55,810 nt of DNA from an uncultured Saprospiraceae bacterium (GCA_937981555.1 CALJOK010000094.1:1-55810); one strand, 5' to 3'. Shown: positions 8,430 through 17,337, counted from the stretch's first letter. Numbers and translations: made by a program. The notes: generated by a model not told the origin, from the sequence alone.

Positions 8430-9551
8430 ATGAATGTATCTGTTCGACATAAAAAACTAGCTAAAGGACGAAAGCGAATTTACCTTGATTTCTACCCAGC
8501 TATCATTCACCCTGAAACAGGTAAACCCACTCGTCGAGAGTTCCTAAAACTCTTTCTTTATGAGCGGCCAAAGAATGAAACAGAAAAACAACATAACCGA
8601 GATAACAAAGCTGTTGCAGAAAACATCAGAGCAAAAAGACAAATGGAAATTCTACGAGGTGATTATAATTTCCTTTGTAAGGATAATAAAAATGCAAACT
8701 TCTTAACTTACTTAAAAGCGGTTTTAGAAAAAAGAAAAGAAGCCAAAAAAAATTATGCCTCTTGGCGAAGTATGTATATGTACCTCTTTCGTTTTACGAA
8801 TGGTTATTTAGTGATGAAGAAGCTAACTAAACAATTCTCCATCGAATTCAAAGAATACCTTTTAAATACAACTACTCTAAATAGTTCAAAAACATTAAAG
8901 CGAAATTCAGCAGTTTCTTATTTTAATATTTTCAAGGAAGCACTTGCGAAAGCACATGAAGAAAATGTTTTACCAGAGAATCCAGCATTACGAGTTTCCA
9001 GCATTAAACCACAAGAATCAGAAAGAGAATTTTTAACCTTTGAAGAATTACAGGCAATGGCTTCTACTGAATGTGAAGATTCATTATTAAAAAGAGCCGC
9101 TATCTTTTCTGCACTTACAGGATTACGTTGGGGTGATGTTGAGAAACTTGTCTGGAGTGAAATATTTCATTCAAAAGAGAATGGCCATTACCTTCGTATC
9201 CGTCAAGAAAAAACTGATAGATTACAAACACTTCCCATCTCCGACCAAGCAATGGATTTACTTGGAACGGTTGGCAAACCTGATGATAAAGTAATTCAAG
9301 GATTGAAGTATGGAAACTACACTTCCGTTTATTTAAACCGTTGGGCAATGAAAGCTGGTGTGACCAAATATCTAACTTTCCATTGTTTTCGTCATACGTA
9401 TGCGACATTGCAGTTAACTATAGGAACGGATATTTATACAGTCTCAAAATTACTAGGTCATAAGAAGTTAGAAACGACACAAATTTATGCTAAGGTGATT
9501 GATCAGAAAAAACAAGATGCTGTGAATAGAATTCCGAAATTGGATTTATAA
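8430..9551 (+). CDS. Tyrosine recombinase (phage-type integrase)
   Basis: 373 residues. The N-terminal arm-binding region (residues 1-85, basic) is followed by a SAM-like core-binding domain (about 90-185) and the catalytic domain. The full catalytic set is visible: R233 in LTGLRWGDVE, K261 in RQEKTDRLQ, H318 and R321 in HCFRHTYATL, H344 in LLGHKKLETT and Y353 in QIYAKV. The enzyme therefore looks active. The length and arm domain fit the integrases of Bacteroidota conjugative transposons and genomic islands. It follows an excisionase-like gene by 11 bp. No tRNA gene, the usual target, was found next to it. Confidence 0.92.
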   Translation: MNVSVRHKKLAKGRKRIYLDFYPAIIHPETGKPTRREFLKLFLYERPKNETEKQHNRDNKAVAENIRAKRQMEILRGDYNFLCKDNKNANFLTYLKAVLEKRKEAKKNYASWRSMYMYLFRFTNGYLVMKKLTKQFSIEFKEYLLNTTTLNSSKTLKRNSAVSYFNIFKEALAKAHEENVLPENPALRVSSIKPQESEREFLTFEELQAMASTECEDSLLKRAAIFSALTGLRWGDVEKLVWSEIFHSKENGHYLRIRQEKTDRLQTLPISDQAMDLLGTVGKPDDKVIQGLKYGNYTSVYLNRWAMKAGVTKYLTFHCFRHTYATLQLTIGTDIYTVSKLLGHKKLETTQIYAKVIDQKKQDAVNRIPKLDL

Positions 9552-9567
9552 AAAAGTATGAATAAAC

Positions 9568-9607
9568 GACCATTTTTCGATACTCTAATAAAACGGTCAT
9601 TTTCTTA
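9568..9607 (+). terminator. Hairpin after the integrase gene
   Basis: Arms GACCATTTT and AAAACGGTC pair at 8 of 9 positions, followed by ATTTTCTT; a modest terminator for the integrase transcript. Confidence 0.45.
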
Positions 9608-9708
9608 TACTCTCTGTTTTTCTTTTTATCAGTTTTCAAAAATGTTTTTCCCTCCCTCCATTTCCGCAATAGAATAAAGGCTTTCCGCTATAAAATCTCC
9701 TCAAAACT

Positions 9709-9779
9709 AAAAGTATATAAAACTAGTATATTAATTCAAAGTATGTTATATTGCACCCAGTACATATAAATATACTTTT
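9709..9779. promoter_or_regulatory. Symmetric recombinase-type site abutting the serine recombinase start
   Basis: AAAAGTATAT (9709-9718) and its exact inverted copy ATATACTTTT (9770-9779) flank the region, the second ending one base before the ATG. Related half-sites CTAGTATATT (9723) and AAAGTATGTT (9738) lie between. A near-consensus -7 box TATATTG (9747-9753) falls inside, so binding would also repress the gene. This fits a res-like recombination or autoregulatory site (inference). Confidence 0.5.
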
Positions 9780-10373
9780 ATGAAATTTGGATACGCAAGA
9801 GTCTCAACTAATTCCCAAGATTTAAGACTTCAGATAGATGCACTTAAAAAAGAAGGTTGTAATAAAATCTTTAAAGAGAAAGTTAGTGGCGCTACACGAG
9901 AGCGACCTCAGTTAAAAAAAATAATGTCTAGTCTTCGTAAGAAAGATATTATTGTCATTTATAAACTCGATAGGCTCGGGCGTAGTTTAAAGGACCTGGT
10001 AAATTTGGTAAGTGAAATTCAAGAAAAAGGTGCAGGACTAAAAAGTCTCAATGATCAGATTAACACCGCTACTCCAACAGGAAAACTCACCTTCCATTTA
10101 TTTGCAGCCCTGGCTGAATTTGAACGAGACATTATCAGGGAACGAACGATGGCAGGATTAGCTGCAGCTAGAGCAAGGGGACGAGTTGGTGGTCGCCCTC
10201 CTGGACTTTCTAAAAAAGCTGAAGACAAAGCCATCATTGCAGAGCAACTTTACAAAGAAGGAAGATTATCTGTTTCAGAAATTTGTGAGCATATCTCGAT
10301 ATCAAGAATGACCTTGTATAAATATCTTCGCCATCGAGGAGTAACAATCAATGCTTATGCGAAAAAAAAGTAG
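9780..10373 (+). CDS. Serine recombinase (resolvase/invertase family)
   Basis: 197 residues, the usual size of Tn3-resolvase/DNA-invertase enzymes. The catalytic domain starts MKFGYARVST with nucleophile Ser9, and has the arginine-bearing motif YKLDRLGRSLKDL and a long E-helix AALAEFERDIIRERTMAGL. The C-terminal HTH (LSVSEICEHISISRMTLYKYL) binds DNA. It acts on crossover sites of the res type, and a symmetric site lies directly before its start codon. Third gene of the recombinase island. It is free-standing with no transposase, so it could resolve dimers, invert a segment, or be a leftover of a lost element. Confidence 0.92.
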   Translation: MKFGYARVSTNSQDLRLQIDALKKEGCNKIFKEKVSGATRERPQLKKIMSSLRKKDIIVIYKLDRLGRSLKDLVNLVSEIQEKGAGLKSLNDQINTATPTGKLTFHLFAALAEFERDIIRERTMAGLAAARARGRVGGRPPGLSKKAEDKAIIAEQLYKEGRLSVSEICEHISISRMTLYKYLRHRGVTINAYAKKK

Positions 10374-10629
10374 GAGCATGAAAAGATATATTCCTTCTGC
10401 CCCCTTATATATATTATAGTGAGGCACAGATGCAAAAGAAGGATGTAAAAAATGAAAAAATTTGATAAGATATTTATTAAAGCTGCCCCACTATTGATAA
10501 TAGTGGGGTGAAATATTTTGTGAATTAAATCTACCAAGACCAAAGACGATTCTAAATGAAAGAACAACTCAACAACAATAAAATATAAAGCACAAAGGGG
10601 AAAATTTGGTAAGTCCCCAATGCAGTATC
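10374..10629. other. Gene-free stretch with a 9-bp perfect hairpin
   Basis: Contains CCCCACTAT (10486-10494) and ATAGTGGGG (10500-10508) around a 5-base loop, without a T-run on either strand, so not a typical terminator. No gene seen in the rest. Confidence 0.4.
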
Positions 10630-13560
10630 TTATCTAACAAGGGTTAGTTCACCTGAAATAGATTGTTTACTCCCATCTACTCTTTCCACTTCAACTATAT
10701 AGACATACACACCATCCAACATCTTTTTATTCTTAAATCGACCATCCCAACCTTCGTCATTAGAATTTGGAAGAAAGTTTTTTTGCACATAAACCAACTC
10801 ACCCCATCGATCAAAAATTTTCAAGTAATTAATATTCGAAACTGATGCTCCACTATAGATTGTAAACAGATCATTAAAACCATCATCATTTGGAGAAAAA
10901 GCATTTGGAATAAAAACGTCAAGTGTTTGATCTACATTTATCTCTACAGTATTCTTAGTGAGACATCCATTTATATCCGAAGCAATTATTTCATAAATGA
11001 CAGATTGAAATGGATTTGAAATCACATTTAGACAAGTATCACAATCTAAATACATGGCCGGTTCCCAAACAACATTTGGATTAGATATATTTGTAATCAA
11101 CTGAAGTTCGAGGCTATCACCTAAATCAATCTCATAATAGTTTTGAATTTCTAATATTGATTCTACTGGTTGATTGATTATGATTTCTAATTCTTCTTGG
11201 CATCCATTTACATCTTCTATTGAAAGTAAATAATCGCCTGATGATATATTTTCAAATAAAGAAGATTGTTGTAAAGGTTCGTTATCAATAGAATAAAGAA
11301 AAGGAGCTGTTCCTCCTATCACCGAATCAATTTGAATTAGTCCATCAGTAAACCCATAACATGATGGTTCATTGAGTTGATAAATAACTTCTAAAGGATC
11401 ATTGGTTATTTCTATTTCATCTAAAAACTCACAATTATTACTATCCGTAATTGTAATGTTATAAGTTCCTTCATCTATGATATAGATGTTTGGTGTTGTC
11501 TCTCCTGTTGACCAAGAATAACTATCATATTGATTCACAAAAATTTCAACAATTCCATTATTACATAAACTTCCTGAAGTAGAAAAAGTTATTGGTACAA
11601 AATCATACACATCTAAAGTCAATTCCACGATACTATCACAACCACTCAATGAGATATAATTTGAAGTGATTATGGTATCAGAATAAAGTAATTCTCCATT
11701 CCAACTAAAACTATCCCCTTGGCACATTTCTTCAGAAAAATTAGAATATACAATATCTCCAAATTCTAAAATATAGCAATGAGTTGAATCACAACCATTA
11801 TCAAAATTGAAAACCTCATAGATAGTAGTATCTGAAGAATATAATTCATTATCAATTAGTATAGTCTCCCCTTCGCATAAATATATTTCTTGATTAACCA
11901 TTACAGAAATACCTTCATTGATTTGAAATTCAGAATAAGATTCACATCCATTTTGATCTGTAATAGTTAATGCATAAGCTCCCGCTCCTACTCCAGCAAT
12001 ACTTTGAGTACTTATTCCTGTATTCCAATTATATTGATAAGGAATAAGACCACCATTTCCCATACCTGTCAATTGAGCTGAACTATCACAAATGGTCAAA
12101 CTCCCTAATATATTTATAGATGCACTTAATGTATCTGGTTGAGTAATTTGCATTACCTCAGTTGCTGTACACCCATATTTATCTGTTACCGTTACTTGAT
12201 ATGTACCTGCTATTAATGGGGTGATTGTTTCAGTAATCTGATTTGTATTCCATTGATAATTATAAGGCGAGAAACCTCCAAAAGATTCAACAGTTATTTC
12301 TCCTTCTGCATTACCATAACAAGAAACATTTGTGGAGTCATAATTTAAATAAACTTCAGAATTATTAAGAAGGATATTTGATATTGCTGGCTCACTTTCT
12401 AATCCTATTGAATAAGCTATCACCTCGATACTTTTAGTTCCTAATATTAGCGGAGCCATATCATTGTGATATAAAATATTAGCTAATGCATTTTCAAAAT
12501 CGACTACATTTGCACCTCCATTATTTACTATAGTAATACATGATGTTCCTAGACCAATAATAGTTAATTCAGTATTTACAATTGATGAGGTTAAGTATTC
12601 TTCCAATGATGAAGAATTATTAATACATATTTTTATTGAATCAACAATATCTGTTTCGGAAAAAACTGAAACGTCTGCATCTGCAATTGCAACAGGTGGA
12701 GTACAAACTATTCCTACTTCATAATCATTATCTATTGCTCCTGAACTATCATCTGAATCAAGGTCAACTAGCACCTCACATTCTGGAATAAAACATTCAG
12801 ACATGGAAGCCAATCCTAAAATAAATTTATCAATTTGGCATACCTCAATAAGAGTTTGATTGATAAAATCTACTTCATAAATAATAGAACCAGTTGCAGT
12901 TAATCCAGAAGCGTAGGTAATAAAACTATCACAATCTATTTCAACTGTGGCTAATCCATGAATAGGAGGAGTACCTTGTGGAAATTCAAATACAACGCTA
13001 CTATTCATAGGATTATTCAAATCTACCTCCACTAATGTATTTTCAACTGTAGATATATAGAAATTTCCTTCTCGATAAGTAATGTCACCTTGAGATTCCA
13101 TTGTTGGAGGCAAGTCTCCAAGGTAGGTTGGTGGAGTAAATCCACCTCCGTAAACACTAATTCCTTTTCCAGATATATATAAATTCCCAGATGGGCCGCA
13201 AGTCATCCCTACTCCATCATCATCAGAAAGATTACTTCCCGTTCCTTCTAATGCATAAAAGAGAGGACTAATATTGGGGTAAAAATCTACCATCCAAAAG
13301 GTATTTGCAGGAAGGCTTCCCATAACAAGGGGGGTTATGGTAAGAAGACTCCCATCACTAAAAAAACTAATATCTGATAAATAAAGAGAATTATTATCAC
13401 CTATTAATGTATAACTACAATTAGAAATATCAAATGTCCCAAACTCTGCACCTCCACTTGGATTATTAGCCTTATAAGTAGAGAAATGAAATGTCTGTGC
13501 GTTTGAGATGAACGACAGAAGCAAAAACAAAAAACCAATATAAAATCTAATATTATTCAA
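10630..13560 (-). CDS. Large secreted adhesin-like protein with SprB-type repeats and T9SS type B domain
   Basis: 976 residues. The start codon is TTG at 13560; a stop lies three codons upstream and this start gives a clean signal peptide (FYIGFLFLLLSFISNAQ). Residues about 25-260 resemble a beta-propeller. Then come repeats of the SprB/PKD-like kind, for example NVSCYGNAEGEITVESFGG, YQWNTNQITE and YQVTVTDKYGCTATE, followed by similar units. The last 95 residues (IPNAFSPNDDGFNDLFTI, KIFDRWGELVY, WDGRFKNKKMLDGVYVYIVE) are the CHU_C domain that directs export and surface attachment by T9SS. Cell-surface or matrix role inferred. A structured leader lies just before it at 13566-13611. Confidence 0.88.
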   Translation of the reverse strand: MNNIRFYIGFLFLLLSFISNAQTFHFSTYKANNPSGGAEFGTFDISNCSYTLIGDNNSLYLSDISFFSDGSLLTITPLVMGSLPANTFWMVDFYPNISPLFYALEGTGSNLSDDDGVGMTCGPSGNLYISGKGISVYGGGFTPPTYLGDLPPTMESQGDITYREGNFYISTVENTLVEVDLNNPMNSSVVFEFPQGTPPIHGLATVEIDCDSFITYASGLTATGSIIYEVDFINQTLIEVCQIDKFILGLASMSECFIPECEVLVDLDSDDSSGAIDNDYEVGIVCTPPVAIADADVSVFSETDIVDSIKICINNSSSLEEYLTSSIVNTELTIIGLGTSCITIVNNGGANVVDFENALANILYHNDMAPLILGTKSIEVIAYSIGLESEPAISNILLNNSEVYLNYDSTNVSCYGNAEGEITVESFGGFSPYNYQWNTNQITETITPLIAGTYQVTVTDKYGCTATEVMQITQPDTLSASINILGSLTICDSSAQLTGMGNGGLIPYQYNWNTGISTQSIAGVGAGAYALTITDQNGCESYSEFQINEGISVMVNQEIYLCEGETILIDNELYSSDTTIYEVFNFDNGCDSTHCYILEFGDIVYSNFSEEMCQGDSFSWNGELLYSDTIITSNYISLSGCDSIVELTLDVYDFVPITFSTSGSLCNNGIVEIFVNQYDSYSWSTGETTPNIYIIDEGTYNITITDSNNCEFLDEIEITNDPLEVIYQLNEPSCYGFTDGLIQIDSVIGGTAPFLYSIDNEPLQQSSLFENISSGDYLLSIEDVNGCQEELEIIINQPVESILEIQNYYEIDLGDSLELQLITNISNPNVVWEPAMYLDCDTCLNVISNPFQSVIYEIIASDINGCLTKNTVEINVDQTLDVFIPNAFSPNDDGFNDLFTIYSGASVSNINYLKIFDRWGELVYVQKNFLPNSNDEGWDGRFKNKKMLDGVYVYIVEVERVDGSKQSISGELTLVR

Positions 13561-13565
13561 TATCT

Positions 13566-13611
13566 TTTAGGTATAAAAACCTAAAGCCTACTTTCATTAA
13601 GTAGGCTTTAG
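13566..13611 (-). terminator. Terminator of the upstream gene overlapping a second, alternative hairpin
   Basis: Arms CTAAAGCCTACTT (13581-13593) and AAGTAGGCTTTAG (13599-13611) form a 13-bp perfect stem followed on the minus strand by GTTTTTATA. A second stem, TTTAGGT/ACCTAAA (13566-13585), shares bases 13581-13585, so the two cannot form together. Confidence 0.7.
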
Positions 13612-13655
13612 TATTTAAATGAAATAATTATTATTCAAGATAACGAAATCAAAAC

Positions 13656-14285
13656 TTAATTAGAAGTATGTACCACTTTTTTAACAGTTTGATTTCCATT
13701 GGAATCTGATACATAGATATAATAAATACCTAATGATAATCCACTATCAAGATTAATTTCAAAATCACTTTGTCCTTTATTGACTGAATGCTCTTCTGCC
13801 CATTGGACTTCTCCAAGAACATTTACAACCTGTATTTTTACATCACTTTGTTCTCCAATATAAAGTTCAAGATTGATTTTATCTTGAAACGGATTAGGAG
13901 ATACTATTACATCAAATTCTGATAAATAGTATTTCGAATATACCAATTCTATATTATCGTTATTTACATTATATGAATCACTTGTTTCATCTGATGTAAA
14001 AGTATTCAAACATGGAGCACAAACCTGATACTCTGCTTCAAAATAAGTTTCAAGTTCATTACAGAGACATGTATTATAACCTCCGCAGTCACTAGGCCCT
14101 AATGGTGGCAATCCTTTATCTTCTAACCACTGGTCAATAACCAATCTAGAGGTGTTTGCGTTCGGATCTGTACTTCCACTTGTAATTTTAAGAGGATCTA
14201 AATCATGGCACGGATCCAATAAACAAATGTAAGATAAAGCACACACATCTATATTTCCTGTATTGGAAAGTAAATAAGAAAACAA
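13656..14285 (-). pseudogene. 5'-truncated T9SS type A cargo protein
   Basis: About 209 residues are open but there is no ATG: the first possible start is TTG at 14285, the protein lacks any signal peptide, and the frame is open only back to a stop at 14343. The C-terminal 80 residues are a type A sorting domain (VIVSPNPFQDKINLELYI, VQVVNVLGE-like strands, SLGIYYIYVSD, VKKVVHTSN), which is useless without an export signal. The remaining part is cysteine-rich (CLCNELETYFEAEYQVCAPC). This reads as the 3' remnant of a larger secreted protein whose front is gone. A start outside this frame through a sequencing frameshift is the alternative. Confidence 0.55.
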
Positions 14286-14427
14286 GTCTAGTATTCTAAA
14301 AGACTCTGCAATCAGAGGTTTCGTAAAATACTTGACACTACCCTAGAACACTACAATATCTTCAGCATGATTAGAATTAATAAGGCACTCAAAGACCAAC
14401 TAGTTCTATCTAGCCATCGAAATTCTA

Positions 14428-15402
14428 CTATTTCGAATATTTCGAAACTATTAATTCATGTTTTCCATTTCCATAACCATAATTAATCGTTAATTCCGAC
14501 TGCTCACAAATCCGCTTCACAATCGAAAGTCCTAACCCCAAGCTTTCTTCTACTTCTGAATCTCTTTTAAATCTTTTAAAAAGCGATTCCATTTTCATTT
14601 TTGGAGGAACTCCTGAATTACTAATTGAGAATTCCTTTTCCGTAATTTTCAAGTCGATAAAACCATCTTCAACATTATGACGAATCGCATTTTGAATCAA
14701 ATTAGCAATTAATATTTCTGCTAAAGTCTCACTCATCTTCACTTCAAATGTTCCTTTATAATTTTTTTCTATTCGAATTTCTTGAATCGAAATTAAGTCT
14801 TTAAAATTATTCAGAATCTCTTCCACTACTTTTCTAAAATCCACTTTTTCCATATCAGAAAATCGTTGGTGTTCAATTTTTGACAATAAAATCAAAGCAC
14901 TATTTAACTTCGACAACCGATTGGTGTTTTGCAAAACGATAGCCAACGATTCGAAATCCTTTTCTCCAATACGAGGAGATTGTAACAAAATTTCTATGTG
15001 ACCTTTGATGATTGCTAAAGGTGTTTGCAACTCGTGAGAAGCGTTTTGGGTGAACTGTTTGTTAGCTTGGTAATTCCCTCTAATTCTATCAATTAACTCC
15101 ACGAGGTATTCGTTCAACTCATTAAATATGGGAAAAGGAGATTCTTCAAATTTCATTTTCATTGGTTCGTCCACATCAAATTCTTCGAGTGTTTGAAATA
15201 TTTGAAAGAGTTGATTTCTAATAACTTGAATCCTTTGAAAAGTAATTATTCGAAAACCAATAACTATAATAATAGTAGGAACGGCAATAGAAAATATTGC
15301 TTTCACATAAAGTTCAACAGGAAAAAAACTCCATATCAAAATTGCTGCGACAATCATCGCCAACAAGACAGGAATAAAATATAATGGTTTTATTCGTTTC
15401 AA
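14428..15402 (-). CDS. Sensor histidine kinase
   Basis: 324 residues. Two transmembrane helices at about 7-27 and 32-54 with almost no periplasmic loop, then a coiled linker without an obvious HAMP. The HisKA motif NASHELQTPLAII places the phospho-accepting histidine at 123. The ATPase domain shows the N box NLIQNAIRHN and G box LGLGLSIVKRI. With so small an external part, the signal is probably sensed within the membrane or through a partner. It overlaps the response regulator gene by 4 bp, so the two are co-translated. The five repeat sites at 16.9-17.9 kb are good candidate targets of the pair. Confidence 0.93.
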   Translation of the reverse strand: MKRIKPLYFIPVLLAMIVAAILIWSFFPVELYVKAIFSIAVPTIIIVIGFRIITFQRIQVIRNQLFQIFQTLEEFDVDEPMKMKFEESPFPIFNELNEYLVELIDRIRGNYQANKQFTQNASHELQTPLAIIKGHIEILLQSPRIGEKDFESLAIVLQNTNRLSKLNSALILLSKIEHQRFSDMEKVDFRKVVEEILNNFKDLISIQEIRIEKNYKGTFEVKMSETLAEILIANLIQNAIRHNVEDGFIDLKITEKEFSISNSGVPPKMKMESLFKRFKRDSEVEESLGLGLSIVKRICEQSELTINYGYGNGKHELIVSKYSK

Positions 15403-16076
15403 TTGGTTTGGAATTTATAGCCGATACCGTAGACTGTTTTTAGAAAATCGCCACAGCCATTCTCTGCCAATTTTTTTCTCAAATTTTTGACATGCGCATA
15501 AATAAAATCGAAGGAAACCGCATCATCCATATAGTCGCCCCAAAGGTGTTCAGCAATGCTATCTTTCGTCACGACTCTATTTTTATTCCTAGCCAAATAG
15601 AGTAGGATATTATATTCTTTCTTGGTCAATTTGAGTTCTGCTCCTGAGGCAATAACTTTTCTTTCATCCATATTAATGACTAAATCTCCATAGGTTAACT
15701 CTTGGCTAAACTGGTTGGTCTTCCTTCTCAAAACTGCTTTGATTCGAGCATTGAGTTCAGAAAGATTAAAGGGTTTCGTCAAGTAATCATCTGCTCCAGT
15801 TTCTAATCCCGAAATTCTATCATCGACTGTATCTCTTGCAGAAATAATCACTATGCCTGCTTCTGTATTATCCTCTCGAAGAATATTTACCAACTTCAAT
15901 CCATCACCTCCTGGCAGATTCAAATCAATGACCGCACAATCATATTCGTAATTATTGATCTTTTTGTAGCCTTCATTAAAAGTATTAGCAGATTCACAAA
16001 CGTAGCCTTCTCGCTTCAAATATCGAAGCATCAAATCTAGCAAATCCTGTTCGTCTTCTATGATAAGTAATTTCAT
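15399..16076 (-). CDS. OmpR/PhoB-family response regulator
   Basis: 225 residues. The receiver domain carries E8 and D9, the phospho-acceptor D51 (CAVIDLNLPGGDG) and the conserved lysine in YLTKPFN near 101. The C-terminal winged helix (about 128-222) is of OmpR type, with LTKKEYNILLYLARNKNRVV and the closing VYGIGYKF. It receives phosphate from the kinase encoded by the overlapping downstream gene. Family members bind pairs of direct repeats about 11 bp apart; such repeats cluster within 2 kb upstream of this gene and each faces a gene, which suggests a local regulon. No similar doublet was seen at its own start. Confidence 0.94.
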   Translation of the reverse strand: MKLLIIEDEQDLLDLMLRYLKREGYVCESANTFNEGYKKINNYEYDCAVIDLNLPGGDGLKLVNILREDNTEAGIVIISARDTVDDRISGLETGADDYLTKPFNLSELNARIKAVLRRKTNQFSQELTYGDLVINMDERKVIASGAELKLTKKEYNILLYLARNKNRVVTKDSIAEHLWGDYMDDAVSFDFIYAHVKNLRKKLAENGCGDFLKTVYGIGYKFQTN

Positions 16077-16136
16077 TGCAGTAATAATTTATAATTCCTG
16101 ATACTTGAAAGCTAAGGTAGAGAATAGAAATAAAAA

Positions 16137-16172
16137 AATAGCTTCCAGAAATTCTTATCTCTAGAAGCTATT
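16137..16172 (-). terminator. Terminator downstream of the DksA-like gene
   Basis: Perfect 9-bp stem AATAGCTTC/GAAGCTATT, followed on the minus strand by a TATTTTTTTA run. A second perfect 9-bp stem, GGAGATACC/GGTATCTCC, lies at 16194-16227, between the gene and this hairpin. Confidence 0.7.
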
Positions 16173-16264
16173 AAATTTTTTATCCTACCTCGAGGAGATA
16201 CCCCAGAAGTTAAAAAACGGTATCTCCCTAAAGCAGACAAAAAAGTTTAAATTATATTATTGAG

Positions 16265-16870
16265 TTAATCATTAGTTTCAATAGATTCGTCAACTATTGA
16301 ATCTAAATCAATAGTTTCTATTTCATTAAAATCATCATCTTTATCATCGTCTTCATCATCGAAAAAATTATCTTTTTCTAATGTAGGTTTTGATGATAAA
16401 GTACCTCCAGTTCTTTTTATTATTTTTGAAAAAGAGGCCGGTGCTTTAGTTTTAGTTGACTTTTTCTTTTGTATCGCTTCCCGTTTCATTTTTTCAGGAA
16501 TCGTAGTTTTTGCTGCCAAAGATTTGGTAGTAGTTGGTACTGCCATCAATCGCCTTTTGTCAATCAATTCTCCTGATACCACACAAATTCCAAATCGTTT
16601 ATTGTTAATTCTAATCAAAGCATTTTCCAAATCACGAACATGTTTATGTTGTCGTCCAACCATGGCATTCAACATTTCAAGGTCTTGCATATTGGAAGAA
16701 TCATCCATCCAATCTCCATCGTTCCCACTTGACTCTGAAATGTTTGCGACCCTATCTTCCATTGATTGAAGTTGTTTTCTAGAGCCTTCTACCTTTTGCT
16801 CCACCAATTCTTTGAACTCCAAAAGTTCTTCGTCTGAGTAGCGATTAATTGCAGTTGAATTATTTTCCAT
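16265..16870 (-). CDS. TraR/DksA-family protein lacking the zinc cysteines
   Basis: 201 residues. The N-terminal coiled coil (YSDEELLEFKELVEQKVEG onward) carries acidic residues near its turn (GNDGDWMDDSS), and the block LENALIRINNKRFGICVVSG then ELIDKRRLMAVPTTTKSL is the DksA globular region. Where classical DksA has four zinc cysteines only C96 remains; the next is Ser99 and the C-terminal pair is absent. Loss of these cysteines is usual in Bacteroidota members of the family, so this is not damage. DksA proteins bind RNA polymerase in the secondary channel; that role is assumed here. The last 50 residues are strongly acidic (DDEDDDKDDDF), an unusual extension. A TTCAGA-type repeat lies 68 bp upstream. 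Confidence 0.8.
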   Translation of the reverse strand: MENNSTAINRYSDEELLEFKELVEQKVEGSRKQLQSMEDRVANISESSGNDGDWMDDSSNMQDLEMLNAMVGRQHKHVRDLENALIRINNKRFGICVVSGELIDKRRLMAVPTTTKSLAAKTTIPEKMKREAIQKKKSTKTKAPASFSKIIKRTGGTLSSKPTLEKDNFFDDEDDDKDDDFNEIETIDLDSIVDESIETND

Positions 16871-16937
16871 TGTAAGTTTATTCGTGATTTTTAAAAAATA
16901 AATTTTGTTCTAAAAACAAGCCCAAGTACAACTCTAA

Positions 16938-16955
16938 TTCTGAATTAATTTTGAA
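16938..16955 (-). promoter_or_regulatory. 11-bp-period TTCAGA-type doublet upstream of the DksA-like gene
   Basis: TTCTGAA and TTTTGAA begin 11 bp apart on the + strand; read toward the gene (minus) they are TTCAAAA and TTCAGAA. Proposed OmpR-type operator. Confidence 0.5.
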
Positions 16956-17069
16956 GAAAAGGATAAATTCAATTTCTTTTCAAAAAAAGATATCGGATGG
17001 AATTGAGCATCATCCGACATCGGTGGGTTTTTCAAAATTCTTGATTTACAAAAACAATATTAGAATCTA

Positions 17070-17091
17070 ATTCTGAAGTAAATCTGAATTT
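17070..17091 (-). promoter_or_regulatory. TTCAGA doublet at the end of the small minus-strand gene
   Basis: TCTGAA at 17072 and 17083, exactly 11 bp apart, oriented toward the DksA-like gene about 200 bp away. It overlaps by a base or two the end of the 17090 gene. Confidence 0.5.
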
Positions 17092-17281
17092 ATTTATTTT
17101 GGGAAAATGATTTTAGAATCGTCTTCCATTTTTCAAAAAAAGATATAGTCGGTATTCTTTTTTCTTCAAAAACTATTTCTTCTTCCTCCGAATAATTAGG
17201 ATTGAAATATGGAGAATGCTCATCTATTCCTTCAGAATCTTCGAGATATTTATTGATTACAAATCTTTTTATTACAGGCAT
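17090..17281 (-). CDS. Small hypothetical protein
   Basis: 63 residues from the ATG at 17281 (MPVIKRFVINKYLEDSEG); a TTG two codons earlier is less likely. The protein mixes an acidic middle (YSEEEEIVFEEK) with a basic, aromatic end (FFEKWKTILKSF). No family recognised. Support comes from its position: a TTCAGA-type operator triplet (17338-17366) lies about 57 bp upstream in the right orientation, and it is divergent from another small charged gene with its own site. Confidence 0.45.
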   Translation of the reverse strand: MPVIKRFVINKYLEDSEGIDEHSPYFNPNYSEEEEIVFEEKRIPTISFFEKWKTILKSFSQNK

Positions 17282-17337
17282 AGGCAAAGTATTTTACTTG
17301 CTGAAATAATTAACTACCAAACAAATATGGAAATGAA

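Larger units (their letters stand above)
7780..10373 (+). mobile_element. Recombinase island (probable small integrative element or remnant)
   Basis: Immediately after mnmE come an excisionase-like HTH gene, a tyrosine integrase and a serine recombinase, all on the + strand, with no cargo between them. Such sets are typical of integrated elements. I could not find convincing att direct repeats, so the limits given are those of the gene block, not measured ends. It may be a remnant whose cargo has been lost. Confidence 0.5.

Noticed and set aside
9566-9612. Imperfect 20-bp direct repeat behind the integrase
   Set aside because: Only 15 of 20 positions match, and most of it is explained by a terminator-like hairpin (GACCATTTT/AAAACGGTC).
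7812-10585. Repeat ACAATAAAATA at 7812 and 10575 as att sites flanking the island
   Set aside because: 11 bp of pure AT-rich sequence is expected by chance here and no longer identity surrounds it.
16265-16870. Missing zinc cysteines as damage in the DksA-like gene
   Set aside because: Loss of these cysteines is usual in Bacteroidota members of the family and the rest of the fold is intact.
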